Shown: piece by piece, positions 40,162 through 52,279 of the stretch
Position numbering within the stretch: position 1 is the first letter of the stretch
How the letters are laid out: each line of letters opens with the position of its first letter
Source: Citrus sinensis
Taxonomy: Eukaryota > Streptophyta > Magnoliopsida > Sapindales > Rutaceae
Length of the DNA: 64,000 nt
Reading direction: 5' to 3'
Assembly (NCBI RefSeq): GCF_022201045.2
Contig: NC_068561.1
Span: forward strand, 23,504,501 to 23,568,500
Position numbers and translations under genes: made by a program
Notes under the pieces: model-generated
The model's input: the letters and a program-made list of their open reading frames with translations, nothing else
Databases searched by the model: none
Told to the model about the DNA's origin: nothing

Positions 40162-40184
40162 GGGGGGGGGGGGGGGGGGGGGGG
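40162..40184. repeat. Poly-G tract
   Basis: A run of 23 G on the plus strand in a locally less AT-rich region. It could form a quadruplex. Exact length may be a sequencing artefact. Confidence 0.8.
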
Positions 40185-42550
40185 TTTCAAGGAAATTGAA
40201 GTTACCTATTTCTTAAAATGCATTTTTTTAATGTTACATAATAAGTCTACTAACAGTACTTTCATAATAAGTTTGCTTTTTATGATGTATCTTAAGCTCA
40301 ACGCGGGTTTTGTTTTTGTTTTTAAAAATAAATTCATTTGGCAGTTGTATGATCCTGCATCAAAAGTTTGACTGCACCAGAAAACTCCAATTCTCAATAG
40401 GGATGGTAAAAAAACCCATAGACTTGAAGTCCGGTTTTTATCGGTTGGGTTTGAATATGGGTAAAAAATTATAAATTAATTTATAAATAAAAATAAAGAG
40501 AAATTTAAATAAAAAAGAAAAACTTAAAATATTAAATTAATATTTTTTATATTAATACTTGTAATTTATTATGTTGTGTGTACTAATATAATCTATAGAG
40601 ATTTGTCTCTCTGTAAACAAGGACAAGGAAGTGTTAGATGAACCAAAAAGTGAAAGTAAAAAAATCATGCGAAAGAAATGAAAAAAATTAAATTAAATTA
40701 AAAGAAAAAAAACTACATGTAAAAGATGAAGAAGATGGGAGTTAAAGAAAAGATTTTCTGGTAAAAGAGAGAGAAAAAAGAAGATTGTGAGAGTGCGAGA
40801 TAACATGCAGTGGAAGGGAGAGAAGGAGAAGAAGAAGATGAGATAAAAATATATTTTTATTTGCTGAGCTTTGGAGAATGTATAGTGTATTATTTTATAA
40901 TTTATTTTATAGTTTGTTTCGTAATTTAGAGCATAACTTATTGTGTTTTTATTTTTATTTTTATAATAAATGGGCATTTTATTGAAAGATCAACTTACGG
41001 ATAGTATTCTAAAAAGTTTGGATAATCCTCGATTAAATTAGAAAATCAGAGAATTTAGTTAATACATCACTATAACATTTAAGAATATATCGAAATTTGA
41101 AATTCTACCTCACTGAAAATAGTGTTTGTATATTTGAAATAACCCATTATAACTCTGAAAATAATATTTTTGGTGTACGACATATACCATTAACAAATTG
41201 AGTAACGCACAATGAATCTAACTCTACCACCAATAGAGACAAACTAATCTTACTAGCATATGTATCTCCCGCAGTTTAACTTGTTTTAACTTTTATTACT
41301 ATCAAAATAAATTAAGTTTCTTGTATTTTAGAGTTTGATTTTAAGTTCGGCCCCACCGAACATATATTACACCTATACTATTAAAATGAAAATAAAAACA
41401 TTGGCTACAAAATAGTACCGAACATGCCTTTAGATTCATCGGTAGACAACGCTCACATCGAAAGTTCATTTGACCGGCCTATACTTCAATGTAACAAACT
41501 TAATGTAAACTTCCTACATTTTCTTTTAAAAGCTCGAACCATCAATTTCTTGCACAAAATGTTACTGAAAAAAAAAAAAATTCAATAGTGTATGGTCCGA
41601 TTTTTAAAATTAAAAAATGCGTTCATCAATCATCACGAGGAGATAAATATTAATAACGTTATTTTTTTTCTTTTGTGAATTACTTTTAATGTTTTTAAAT
41701 ATCAAAAACATATTTGTTAATTGCTTATCGCTTCTGGGCTGATCTATGGTCGGGTCTTTTAATTTGCAGTCCATCTCTCTTTATTAGTTAAGACTTAGAA
41801 CACCATATCTTGCGTTATTACATTCAAAGACGAAACAGAATTTGTGGCCCGGTCGCTACGTTATATTGTGTATGAAGCAGAGGAAATTGAGGATCCAAAT
41901 GAACAAGAATTCTTGAATGAATGTTATTGCAGCAGAGGAGTAATTACTTGGAATTTGTTAAAGAGTCGTATGACCCTTGTGATTCGGAATTTGTTAAGAG
42001 TCTCATCATCAACGCCCAACTTTAATTTAAGTCATCATCATCGTCAACCCATCCCAGTCTCCTTGTCATGTATGGTCAAGTTCAACCGCTGACCGTTGTT
42101 GACCAACACAAAGACATTATTGTCCTTAATTAAATGTTACGTCAATGTAAGAAAATAAACATAAATTTATTTTCAAGAAAACAAAGTTTTAGTGTAAATG
42201 GATAGAAATTTATTCTTAAAAAACAAAAAAAAAAACAAATTAATAGTTTAATAAATGAAAAATAAATATTTTATTTTATGTAAATATAAGGGTAACTTTC
42301 ATTGCATACTCAAATAAACCGACTACTATTCTACTCCTAGTAATTTAAAAATTCACTGCTCCACCTCTCGACGCAATTAGTTTTTTAGTTACCTTAGACT
42401 ATCAATAATAATTGATTACATACCTACCTTCAATGTCATTAAATGTTAATAAAAAGATAAATATACCCTTTGGTACTTTTTTTATTGGATTGATTTTGCA
42501 AGATAATAACATATTCCTTTATCCAATTGATATATGGGTAATATCATAGT

Positions 42551-42731
42551 TATAAACTCTTCCACAAACTATTTTTGTACAAACTGATATGGCATTATAT
42601 AATTAATTGAATGAAAAAATAAAATAATAAAAATATATCATGTAGGTCAAGTGATGTCTTCTTTCAACTTCTCTCGTAATGCCACATCAATTTATATAAG
42701 ATAGTTTGTATAAAAGAGTTTGTAACTACAT
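42551..42731. mobile_element. Short TIR element (MITE)
   Basis: About 180 bp with arms of about 48 bp. The left arm begins AGTTATAAACTCTTCCACAA; the right arm in reverse complement begins AGTTACAAACTCTTTTATAC. Both arms continue to TGATATGGCATTA or TGATGTGGCATTA. The target duplication is not clear. A related arm lies in intron 3 of the LisH/HEAT gene. Confidence 0.6.
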
Positions 42732-44831
42732 CGTTGCTCTATATATATTTCAAACACCCAATAATTAAAGAAAGGATGGAGTTGTTTGAACTTCTCAAAT
42801 TCATCTTTAAACCCATTTTCTCTAAATAAACCTTAATAGAATTTAGTTATTTTCTATAACTTTGAGAATTCAAAAAATAAACCTTAATAGAATTTCTATA
42901 CATTAATATTTTTCTAATTGTTCTTAATTTGATTTAACAAAGAAACTTAACTTTGTTAAATTGAAGAATGTTTGCATCATGCAAAGATAAATTTCAATTC
43001 ACCATCATTGGTTATATCCTTTTTGAATCATGAAATTAATTTTTTGGGTTGTGATTTGTGCTAAATATTCTTTTACTAAAAGAGGAAAAGAACTTGTGTG
43101 TTCTTAAATATCTCTTCAAAAAGTCAATGAAATATCACTTATTTTTAGGATCAACAAGTGTTTTTTGTTTTGCATAAACTCTATGAAATGAAATATCAAG
43201 AGGTAGTTCCATCTTGTCATGCAAGCTTTTCGTTAAAAACATCAAAAATATTTTGATATACCATGCATGTAAACTCAAGAAACTATTTTATCTATAAACT
43301 TGAATACAATTTCTCTTACCAGCTATTATATTTTAATATCAAATTAAGAAGTTCACATTAGTTTAAATATATGGATCTTAAAATATGAAGTAATTTTGAT
43401 ACTGACATGTCTCTATAATTAATTCCGTCAAAGGATATTTTAGTGAAAAAAAATGGTTGAATATAAAATAAATTGGTTGGTTAGAAATTTTTTGTTTAAA
43501 AAAATGTGGCCACTAAATAAAAAATAAATTTTGTTTTATAATATTTATTTTCTGTAAAAATTTATAAGTTATAAGAGGTATTTTATCTAATTAAATTAAT
43601 CAATTGAGAGGTATGAAGGACTTTTATTCTAATAGTAGAAAAATTAATAGGTTGGGCGTGTATACAACTATACTCTATACATACAAAACAAAAGGGCGTG
43701 TTTTGACATATATCAGAATATTTGGGTTTAGATGGAAATGAACACCATCGGTTGCCCACAATTGATTTCTATTCTGGCCGTTAATCCCAACCGTCCAATT
43801 TCAGTCTTTAAATCCAAATCAAAATGCATGTCTGTTAGTTACAAATTAATGTAACTTATCCCCAGCCTATATAATAGTTGAATGTTTGAAAGGATTAGTT
43901 TCTTATAATAATAATAATAATAATAAACTTCAATTGTTTTCTTCAAAGTGGTTGATTGAGTGATGTTTAAATCATTTTATTTAGTTGGTCATTCCAGTTA
44001 GAATTGTGCATAAAAATTTCGTTGGAACAGAGATATTGTACATTTTTTGATTCACACATGTTAGTTCAATTAAATTGCTTTCTCAGGTAGAAGCGAGTAG
44101 TGATGTTAGTAAACAATAGCGGTTTTTTACAAAGTAATTTATAAAAATGGGCGGGCCGTTGACTATTCTCTCCGTTTCCAAAACCAAACATAATCAGAAA
44201 ATGAAAGCTCTCTGAAACCAAGCCTTGAGTCAACAATAAACTATGAAATTTCAAGACTTTTATTAATTTCCTTGCATCTTCTTCTTCACATAAATATCTT
44301 TCATTTTTATATCACCAAAACAGATTGGAACCCATCAGCTAATTCACAGTTCAGTTTCCTTATAGTCTCAGCTTAATTTCACCGGAAAATGGGTTTCCAG
44401 TTTTCCTTGCCAGGACTGCCTTTAATTTCTCTTCTGTGTTTCCTATCAGTACTAGTTGTTGACAAGATTCAACCATCTTTAGCCAATCCTGAGTTGTGCA
44501 GTATTCCATTCGGCTGTGGGAAGTTAAAAGCTGGTTATCCCTTCTGGGGAGGTATCCGCCCTGAACTTTGCGGCCACCCTAGCTTTGAGCTCAAGTGTGA
44601 GAATGAAACGCCTACCATGAAGCTTGCAGATGTAACATACCGTGTGTTAAATGTCAATACGAAAGAGAAAGTCATCAAGCTTGCAAGACAGGAATACTTT
44701 GAAGGGTTATGTCCGCAGAGTAACACCATCATCGATACATCACTTTTTGACATCTCAGATGGGTACGAGATGTTCAACCTAATTTATAGTTGCCCGATGT
44801 ATCCCGGAAGTTTCACTTGCAATATGAAGGA

Positions 44832-45304
44832 TGATACGAATTTATATATCAAATTGGAGCCATCAGAGGGGGCGCAAGTGGAAGAGCTCAACCAAGAACC
44901 CACAGTCAGTCAACCCAAGGAGGACATTCACCATCAGCCAGTGCAAGAGAATCAACGGCCCAAACGGATCAAGAAACTTCCAGACTGGCTACGAGACTAC
45001 GTCGTTTAGGATGATCTGTAAAAGCATTGTGATTGGCTGCGTTTGTTAGTTTGTTTTGGATTCTTTTTTTGTCATTTTCTGTTGCGTTGTCAAATTGGTT
45101 ATTTTCGATTGTCTGTTATATATTGCGTGATCGGTCATTTTGGGAAGGCATGAAATGAATGGACCACTTTTCTTTCTCTCTGTGACTCTTCTTCTTTTCT
45201 TCTTTCTCATTTCTCAACTTCCAGTTCTTTCCTCTGGAGCAAACACTCGCTCGAAGTAGTGATAATTTTGATATTGCTCAGTTTCAAGAATTAAGAGCGT
45301 ATCA
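44832..45304 (+). repeat. 5' LTR
   Basis: 473 bp, TGATACG...CGTATCA. It contains a TATA-like TTATATATTG at about 45116. Its first part is coding in two contexts: as the tail of the disrupted host exon here, and as the end of pol in the 3' LTR. Confidence 0.95.
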
Positions 45305-45305
45305 C

Positions 45306-45320
45306 TGGTGCTTTCATTGA
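45306..45320 (+). other. Candidate primer binding site
   Basis: TGGTGCTTTCATTGA starts one base after the 5' LTR. TGGTGCT would pair with a tRNA ending AGCACCA. The tRNA is not identified. Confidence 0.45.
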
Positions 45321-45322
45321 TC

Positions 45323-45640
45323 ATGGCAAATTCGGAAATTCTTTCTGCTTTACAGACCCTTCAAGCAACTTTTGACACCAAACTTGATGGGCAGCAACTG
45401 TCCATCCATCAAACAATCCAACAATTCATGACATCAGTTGACTCTCGTTTTGAGGAGTTACGTACAGAAATTCATGGGTCTTCCAACAAACCAGTTGGTT
45501 CCTCCAACCCTTCACACCCTTCATCTTCTAAATATGATGGCGTTCTTACTGGTTCTGAAGTTTCTCCAGTACTTCGTTCCATGAAAATGGATGTGCCCAA
45601 ATTCGATGGGTCTGACCCCAAGGTGATTTGTCTAAACTGA
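45323..45640 (+). pseudogene. Retrotransposon gag, N-terminal part, frameshifted
   Basis: ATG 45323, shortly after the 5' LTR, opens a 105-codon frame typical of the plant gypsy gag N-terminus and reaches [12 protein letters not shown], where related elements continue with the gag core. Here it runs into VICLN and a stop. The downstream frame resumes mid-gag at [15 protein letters not shown] infer an internal deletion of the gag core with a change of frame, with the junction at about 45620-45627. Confidence 0.75.
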
Positions 45641-48600
45641 GCCAAACTACCACGGTTGCCGATTTCCAGTCCGCTTTTGAAGATTTAATGAACAAGGTCA
45701 CTGGAATCTCTGAACCTCTTTTGATTAGTTTTTTCATCACCGGTTTGAAACCCAACATTCGACGGGAATTGCTTTTCTCTAGACCGTCTTCACTAATGGA
45801 AACTTTTGCCTTAGCTCGTGCTTTTGAGGCCAAATATGACGAAGTGAAACAGAGCTCACGCTCATGGCCTAAATGGCAGCAACCACATCCCCTTTCACCT
45901 GGTTTCCAAACACAACCCAAACCCATTTATCCATCCTCATCACCTGCAACTGTTACCACAGCCATCACCCCCGTATCATCTTCAACTCTTCCCTCACAAA
46001 CCCACAATACCAATAAATCAAACACTTTACCTGCATTATTACCGACACCAACATTACCAATTCGCCGTTTGTCTCCGGCCGAACTTCGCGACAAACGCGA
46101 GAAGGGTTTATGTTACAATTGTGACCAAAAATACAGCAGCAATCATCGTTGTCGCAGTAAATTTCTAATTCTCATGGGCACGGATGATGACGATTTGGAA
46201 CCCAAAAATAACGAGGAACCATCAGAATTAGTAGATGCTGGTATTACTGGTGACATCTCTAGCTTAAATGCTCTAGCAGGGCAGGCCAATCCTCGCTCTC
46301 TTCGTTTAATTGGAGAAATTGATTCGCACACCTTTCAAGTGCTGATTGATAATGGCAGCACTCACAATTTCATAAAACCAGCGTTAGCGGAACGATTAGG
46401 GTTAGCCATTCATCCCACTACCAATTTCCGCGTGTATATTGGCAACGGTGACTTCCTGGTGTGTAAACAGTTCTGTCCTCAAGTGAACTTAACAATGCAA
46501 GGCACAGCTTTTATGGTCGACCTCTTCATTTTGCCAATTGAGGGCACAGATGTGGTCCTCGGCATTCAATGGCTACAAAAATTGGGCAAAGTGTCCCATG
46601 ACTACTCTGCCCTTACCATGGAGTTTTCTTTAAATGAGCAACCAGTGATGCTTCGTGGTGATTTGTCTTCTAATACTTTGATCACTTATAATCAATTGCA
46701 GGCATTGGTTCAAAGTGATACCGTGACCAGCCTTTGTGCCTTACAACCAGTGCCCGCCATCGATGCTTTGCCTTCATTTTCCATCACAGACACTTCCTCA
46801 CTTGAATTTCCTTCTTCACTTCCTGCTCCATTTCTCAACCTTTTACAGCAATACAAACAACTATTTCTCCAACCTTCTAGCCTACCACCACACAGAACTA
46901 TTGACCACAAAATCCATTTATTCCCCAACACAGCCCCCGTCAATGTTCGTCCATACCGCTATCCACACTTCCAGAAATCTGAAATGGAAAAACTGATCAG
47001 GGAAATGTCAGAGCAGGGCATAATCCGACCGAGTCAAAGCCCTTTTTCCTCCCCGGTTCTCTTGGTCAAGAAAAAAGATGGCACCTATCGGTTTTGTGTT
47101 GACTATCGTGCATTAAATGCCGTAACCATCAAAGACAAGTTTCCTATACCGACAATCGATGAGTTGTTTGACGAACTTGGGGGTGCCACCATTTTTAGCA
47201 AATTGGATTTGCGCGCCGGATACCATCAAATTCGTGTCCACAATCGCGACATATATAAAACGGCATTTCGAACACATGAGGGCCATTATGAGTTTCTCGT
47301 CATGCCGTTTGGGTTGACAAATGCCCCATCCACTTTTCAAGCCACAATGAATCAGATTTTTGCAGCTCATCTTCGGAAATTTGTGATCGTTTTTTTTGAT
47401 GATATCTTGGTTTATAGCTCCTCCATGGCCGAGCATTTGCTTCATCTTGAGAAAGTATTAGCTTGTTTACATCTTCATCAATTTTTTATTAAATTATCCA
47501 AATGTTTGTTTTGCCAGGCCACTATCGAGTATCTAGGCCATATTGTTTCAGCCTCGGGAGTACAAGCCGACCCCCAAAAGATTGATGCCATGCTTAACTG
47601 GCCAATTCCACGTTCTATCAAACAGTTGAGGGGTTTTCTTGGTCTCACTGGATATTATAGGCGCTTCATCCGTGGTTATGCTTCCTTGGCAGCCCCACTC
47701 ACTGATTTGCTGCGAAAGGATGCCTTTCAATGGAATTTGACGGCCATGGAGGCCTTTGAAGCTCTTAAACAAGCAATGGTGCAAGCTCCAGTCCTTAAGT
47801 TGCCGAATTTTGCTTCCGAATTCGTCATTGAGACCGATGCTTCTAATGTAGGCATAGGAGCTGTACTTACACAACATGGGCATCCGATTGCTTATTTTAG
47901 CAAGAAGTTGGGTCCCAAATTGCGGGCTTCTTCCACTTACATCAAGGAGCTGCATGCAATTGTCGAAGCTGTGTATAAGTGGCGGCAGTATTTGTTGGGC
48001 CGATTCTTTGTTATCCGCACGGATCATAAGAGTATCAAAGAACTCCTTCAACAAGTGATACAAACACCAGATCAGCAAGTTTATCTCCGCAAATTATTGG
48101 GTTTCCAATTCCGAATTGAGTACAGACCAGGCCGTACCAATAGCGCTGCGGATGCTCTATCCCGTGTACATGAAACAGCTTCTGAGGATAACATCAACAT
48201 CTCCCCCACTTGCCTTTCTTTCAACAGCCATCCTTCATTTGAATTGCTGCAGTCATTACTTAATGAAAATACCACATTACCTGATTTAATATCACTTCAC
48301 CAGCAACTTTTACAAGGCAAACTGTCAGCTGACTTCTCCGTTCAAAACGGATTTCTTCTCCACCGTCAGCGTTATTACATCAGTCCTACCTCCTCTTTAA
48401 AAGTCGTACTGTTGCAAGAATTTCACTCTACGCCACTGGCAGGTCATGTGGGTGTCACTAGAACATTAATCAGATTATCGTCCACATTCTATTGGCCCAA
48501 GATGCGTCATGATGTGGAAACGTTTATCCGAGAGTGTTTAATATGCCAGCAAACTAAGTATTCAACTCAAGCCCCTGCTGGTCTTCTTCAACCATTGCCG

Positions 48601-49872
48601 ATACCTAATATGGTTTGGGATGAGGTTACAATGGATTTCGTTACAGGTCTCCCGTTAGCACAAGGTTTCTCGGTCATATTGGTTGTTGTCGATCGTCTTA
48701 CAAAATTTGCCCATTTTGGTCCGTTACCCTGTCAATTTACTGCCCTCAAGACAGCTGAACTCTTTGTGGACATGGTCATTAAAATACATGGTTTTCCAAG
48801 TTCTATTATCTCCGATCGAGACCCAGTGTTCTTGAGCAATTTTTGGAAACAATTATTCCTCTTAAGTGGCACAACTCTTCGTCATAGCACGGCATACCAC
48901 CCTCAAACGGATGGTCAAACAGAAGTGGTGAATCGAGGATTGGAGCAATATTTACGAGCTTTCACTCAAGACAAACCACGGAAGTGGGTTTCATTACTGA
49001 GTTGGGCAGAATTTAGTTATAATTCTCATTTCCACAGTGGCTTGAAGATGTCTCCCTATCAAGCTTTATTTGGCCGATTGCCTCCAACTATTCCTCATTG
49101 TGCTAAGGGCTCTACTTCAATCCAAGCTTTGGAGGACATTCTCCTTGAACGTAATACTCTTCTCCAATCTTTAAAAGCTAATTTGAGGCAAGCACAACAT
49201 CGAATGGCTCAGAAAGCTAATGCCCATCGCCGTGAAGCTCACTTTGAAGTAGGGGATAAAGTGCTGGTTAAGTTACAGCCATATCGACAGACCACTATCG
49301 CTTCTCGCGCCTGCCAGAAGTTGGCCAAGCGATACTACGGGCCATTTACGGTACTTGCTAGAGTGGGGTCTGTAGCTTACAAATTGGAGTTACCCAGTAC
49401 TTCCAAAATCCACTCGGTTTTTCACATCTCTGTCCTTAAGCCTTATCATGGCAATGACCCTGCTATTTCACATCCTTTACCAGAGTTGAGTGTGGATAAC
49501 CATCCTCTTTTGCTACCAGCTGCCATTTGTGCAACCCGAATAGTGTTGCAACAGGGGAAGCCAACGCCTCAAGTGTTAGTTCAATGGACCGACAGTTCAC
49601 CGGAGAATTCGTCTTGGGAAAACTTTGACGCCTTTTGTAAGCTCTATCCAGTATTTCACCTTGAGGACAAGGTGTGTTTTCAAGAGGGAGGGAATGATAC
49701 GAATTTATATATCAAATTGGAGCCATCAGAGGGGGCGCAAGTGGAAGAGCTCAACCAAGAACCCACAGTCAGTCAACCCAAGGAGGACATTCACCATCAG
49801 CCAGTGCAAGAGAATCAACGGCCCAAACGGATCAAGAAACTTCCAGACTGGCTACGAGACTACGTCGTTTAG
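45628..49872 (+). CDS. Retrotransposon gag C-terminus and pol polyprotein
   Basis: Open frame of 1414 codons with no ATG at its start because of the upstream gag lesion (residue numbers count from 45628). In order: gag remainder; CCHC-like zinc knuckle CYNC..HRC from residue 162; protease with [10 protein letters not shown] (D241); reverse transcriptase with [10 protein letters not shown] and FFDD (D591, D592); RNase H with ETDAS (D737); integrase HHCC zinc region, then D1003, D1063 and E1099 (35 residues between the last two); and a chromodomain-like [15 protein letters not shown]. The last 58 residues are encoded within the 3' LTR and the polypurine tract is also read as codons. No internal stop is seen, so pol may still be functional if translated. 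Confidence 0.9.
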   Translation: MSKLSQTTTVADFQSAFEDLMNKVTGISEPLLISFFITGLKPNIRRELLFSRPSSLMETFALARAFEAKYDEVKQSSRSWPKWQQPHPLSPGFQTQPKPIYPSSSPATVTTAITPVSSSTLPSQTHNTNKSNTLPALLPTPTLPIRRLSPAELRDKREKGLCYNCDQKYSSNHRCRSKFLILMGTDDDDLEPKNNEEPSELVDAGITGDISSLNALAGQANPRSLRLIGEIDSHTFQVLIDNGSTHNFIKPALAERLGLAIHPTTNFRVYIGNGDFLVCKQFCPQVNLTMQGTAFMVDLFILPIEGTDVVLGIQWLQKLGKVSHDYSALTMEFSLNEQPVMLRGDLSSNTLITYNQLQALVQSDTVTSLCALQPVPAIDALPSFSITDTSSLEFPSSLPAPFLNLLQQYKQLFLQPSSLPPHRTIDHKIHLFPNTAPVNVRPYRYPHFQKSEMEKLIREMSEQGIIRPSQSPFSSPVLLVKKKDGTYRFCVDYRALNAVTIKDKFPIPTIDELFDELGGATIFSKLDLRAGYHQIRVHNRDIYKTAFRTHEGHYEFLVMPFGLTNAPSTFQATMNQIFAAHLRKFVIVFFDDILVYSSSMAEHLLHLEKVLACLHLHQFFIKLSKCLFCQATIEYLGHIVSASGVQADPQKIDAMLNWPIPRSIKQLRGFLGLTGYYRRFIRGYASLAAPLTDLLRKDAFQWNLTAMEAFEALKQAMVQAPVLKLPNFASEFVIETDASNVGIGAVLTQHGHPIAYFSKKLGPKLRASSTYIKELHAIVEAVYKWRQYLLGRFFVIRTDHKSIKELLQQVIQTPDQQVYLRKLLGFQFRIEYRPGRTNSAADALSRVHETASEDNINISPTCLSFNSHPSFELLQSLLNENTTLPDLISLHQQLLQGKLSADFSVQNGFLLHRQRYYISPTSSLKVVLLQEFHSTPLAGHVGVTRTLIRLSSTFYWPKMRHDVETFIRECLICQQTKYSTQAPAGLLQPLPIPNMVWDEVTMDFVTGLPLAQGFSVILVVVDRLTKFAHFGPLPCQFTALKTAELFVDMVIKIHGFPSSIISDRDPVFLSNFWKQLFLLSGTTLRHSTAYHPQTDGQTEVVNRGLEQYLRAFTQDKPRKWVSLLSWAEFSYNSHFHSGLKMSPYQALFGRLPPTIPHCAKGSTSIQALEDILLERNTLLQSLKANLRQAQHRMAQKANAHRREAHFEVGDKVLVKLQPYRQTTIASRACQKLAKRYYGPFTVLARVGSVAYKLELPSTSKIHSVFHISVLKPYHGNDPAISHPLPELSVDNHPLLLPAAICATRIVLQQGKPTPQVLVQWTDSSPENSSWENFDAFCKLYPVFHLEDKVCFQEGGNDTNLYIKLEPSEGAQVEELNQEPTVSQPKEDIHHQPVQENQRPKRIKKLPDWLRDYVV
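49682..49694 (+). other. Polypurine tract
   Basis: AAGAGGGAGGGAA directly abuts the 3' LTR. It is in frame within pol and encodes part of QEGGN. Confidence 0.85.
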
Positions 49873-50167
49873 GATGATCTGTAAAAGCATTGTGATTGGC
49901 TGCGTTTGTTAGTTTGTTTTGGATTCTTTTTTTGTCATTTTCTGTTGCGTTGTCAAATTGGTTATTTTCGATTGTCTGTTATATATTGCGTGATCGGTCA
50001 TTTTGGGAAGGCATGAAATGAATGGACCACTTTTCTTTCTCTCTGTGACTCTTCTTCTTTTCTTCTTTCTCATTTCTCAACTTCCAGTTCTTTCCTCTGG
50101 AGCAAACACTCGCTCGAAGTAGTGATAATTTTGATATTGCTCAGTTTCAAGAATTAAGAGCGTATCA
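49695..50167 (+). repeat. 3' LTR
   Basis: 473 bp, by eye identical to the 5' LTR. The pol stop codon (49870-49872) lies inside it. It is followed by the second AAGGA target copy. Confidence 0.95.
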
Positions 50168-50480
50168 AAGGATGTCAACAATTACCTGGATGGCTTCGTA
50201 CAATTCACACGCGGTTTTCTGTTTCGTCGGGATTGTAATACCACTGTTACTGTTGCGTTTTCTAAAGCTTTGTTGGCAGCCAAAAGGGGTAAATGGGTCC
50301 TACAAAAAGCCCTGGAAGAAGGATTTGAGATGAAGTGGAAGCTGTTCGGTTGTGAGGAGAGTTGCAGCAGTTGTGGTTTTGATTTTTTTAATCATAAAGG
50401 AATTTGCTACTGCTCCGGTGGCCAGCTTAATAGCTCATCCTCTGGATGTTCAGCTCCATCAGCCGCCTCAAATTCAGAAG

Positions 50481-51522
50481 GTACGCTAGCTTGCTCCTCA
50501 GCTTTTAGTTGTTATGCAAAAATCAGTACCAAACATCAACTAATTCAATTACATTAGCTAGTAGATGTTCGGCAATCGGAAATTAAAAAATCATGCGTTT
50601 GATGAAATGCATACATCAGAAAATATTATAACTTGTTTGTATAGAGAATAAGTTAGGCCGTTCTTTTCGATCGATGTCACTGTTAATACGCCCAACAATA
50701 AACATCTTCGCATACATATATAGCTTAAAATGCAATTCGTAGCAGCAGCGGCTCCATGATTCTGCAATTTGTAGAAGAACTATAAATATATAATTTTTGA
50801 AAAATTCATTAATTGACATGAAATATAAAAACCAATTGTAGTTAATGTGCCTTGAATTGGCCACCCAACCCATGACCCGCCACCTTGATTCTTCGCCCTC
50901 GCCGTGCTGGCGTTACACGATTTGACGGGCAAAGTTGGGATTTTAATCTTACATGTCGTCGTTTGATAGCGTTAGATATCGGCGTTTTGACTTTTGACTT
51001 TGGATGGTCTAACTTTTCGAAGTTACTGGGGGTTTAATTGTCTACTTACGAAAACCTTTATTCTTTCTGACAAAATTAATTACAACGTGGATTAGATTGC
51101 AAAAAACTCATCCCGAGGTTAATTACTAGCTCTTACACTTCCTAATTATTAATAATAATAGTAAGTACGACAGTAATCGACAAAGTTTCGTACAAGGGTT
51201 AAACAAGAAGTTAGCAGATTAGAAGAGGATTCTAATTATTAATGATTCCAGCCTTTGTTTTTTTTTTTTTGTTTCAAAATAGAATTTCCAAGTTTTAATA
51301 ATAGACAAGTTAGAAGTCCATTCATTAATGATATTAATTTAGACTCGCGCAGTTTTTCGAAACCCTGAATAGCAGCATCTCTAGTCTATTCACTTCTCTT
51401 TGCAAATTTGAAAATTGCCACAATGAGACAAGCAATGGAATCAAATTACTCCATTTTTTTTTAGTCTGTAATTAATCTTTAATTAAGTACTCTTCTTCCT
51501 CTGAGTATAGTGCCCAAAAGAT
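50481..51522. other. Region between LRK first exons A and B
   Basis: No kinase or transmembrane exon is visible after the split exon. The stretch probably serves as intron of exon A and as promoter of exon B. TTGAC cores lie near 50988-51000. Confidence 0.4.
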
Positions 51523-51769
51523 ATGCAGCCTCGTCATCCTCTTCTTCAACCACATTCTGTCATCTTTCTTCTGATAATCCTTTCTATCATTTTAATCAAC
51601 ACTCAAACGTCTTTGTGTGCCGATGAGGATATCGATTTGCATTGGGGTTTAGACAGTGATCAATGCAAGATATGCATAAAATCGGGAGGAAAATGCAGAT
51701 TTGTAGGGAGTAAATTCGTTTGCTTTTGCCATAACGAGCTTAGTGTAACGAAATGTTCATCAGAGCCAA
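51523..51769 (+). CDS. LRK10L: Alternative short LRK10-like first exon (signal peptide plus Cys-rich segment)
   Basis: ATG 51523 gives a strongly hydrophobic signal peptide (to about SLCA), then only the last Cys-rich stretch of the WAK-associated domain (WGLDSDQCKICIKSGGKC..CFC). The GUB_WAK_bind domain is missing. The exon ends in phase 1 at a strong GTAAGT donor, 51770. It is 247 nt, or 82 codons plus one base. Joined to the shared exons at 55892 onward, it would make a 516-residue receptor kinase with a minimal ectodomain. If not spliced, the frame stops at 51801. Alternative first exons are known for the Arabidopsis LRK10L1.1/1.2 locus, which supports this reading, but no transcript evidence is available here. 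Confidence 0.6.
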
Positions 51770-52279
51770 GTAAGTCTTCTCTTCTATTACTGATCTTCTA
51801 GCCACTTCTTTTTAGGCTCTTATCCTTCATTTCAGCTGGTACTGCCATGGCTTTTGAAGTCACCACTATTGTGAAATGGAAGAAGTAAACGTAGATAATT
51901 ATTTGATAATTATGACTTTTAATTTGAACTTTTCATTAAAAAAATATGATATGCACCCTCCACAATGTAAATTTTTGGGGACAACTTTGTCATTAATTCA
52001 AATTTTAAGGATACCCATTAAAATATCTCAAACTTTTGTTTGCTGTAGGGTTGAGATAGGATAAAACTGGCTCTCTATCTTTATTTTTCATGAAATAACT
52101 GCAGAAAAAAATTAACTTAGAAGGTTCCAGTGCACATTTTAGCAACCGTACTTTGTGGAAGCGTAGTTGCTGGATAGTTGCTACTTGCTAGATAACAGTA
52201 CAAAAAACGGGGGAGAATTGTGTGGGATGTACCCCATTCCCTTCAAAATACCCAATATATACCTAAAATTATAACACTC

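Larger units (their letters stand above)
37919..44388. other. Long gene-poor intergenic region with elements and simple repeats
   Basis: No gene recognised. It contains a MITE (38465-38812), a CA microsatellite near 38857-38879, a GC-rich patch (38900-39010), an ATAC/TATA/ATGT inverted simple repeat (39765-39812), a 23-G tract (40162-40184), a TIR element (42551-42731) and an ATA repeat near 43908-43925. The 82-codon open frame near 41844 has no ATG at its start and no family features. Confidence 0.45.
44832..50167 (+). mobile_element. Full-length Ty3/gypsy LTR retrotransposon (chromovirus-like)
   Basis: The element is 5336 bp with two 473-bp LTRs that look identical by eye. Each LTR starts TGATACG and ends CGTATCA. 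The target duplication AAGGA is perfect (44827-44831 and 50168-50172). Domain order is gag, protease, reverse transcriptase, RNase H, integrase, then a chromodomain-like segment, which is Ty3/gypsy order. Gag has a deletion, so the copy is probably not autonomous. Identical LTRs point to a very recent insertion. Confidence 0.95.
44389..50480 (+). pseudogene. LRK10L: LRK10-like receptor ectodomain exon split by an LTR retrotransposon
   Basis: Host sequence is 44389-44831 and 50173-50480, with the element between. Start ATG 44389 is followed by a signal peptide (to about SLANP) and a GUB_WAK_bind domain with the SIPFGCGKLKAGYPFWGG and CGHPSFELKC motifs. The frame is then broken at NMKD. After the element the same frame resumes at VNNYLDGF, and the WAK-associated Cys-rich part (CSSCGF..GICYCSGG) follows up to a GT donor after 50480. 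Without the insertion the two parts sum to 751 nt with no other lesion visible to me, ending in phase 1 like the other first exons at this locus. As it stands, the exon reads on into the 5' LTR and stops at 45009, giving a 206-residue secreted product without membrane or kinase parts. Confidence 0.85.

Noticed and set aside
41844-42092. Open frame of 82 codons before the receptor-kinase locus
   Set aside because: It starts at GTG, has no family features and is followed by AT-rich non-coding DNA.
45546-48275. Several minus-strand open frames within the retrotransposon
   Set aside because: Antisense shadows of the gag-pol frame with no domain match.
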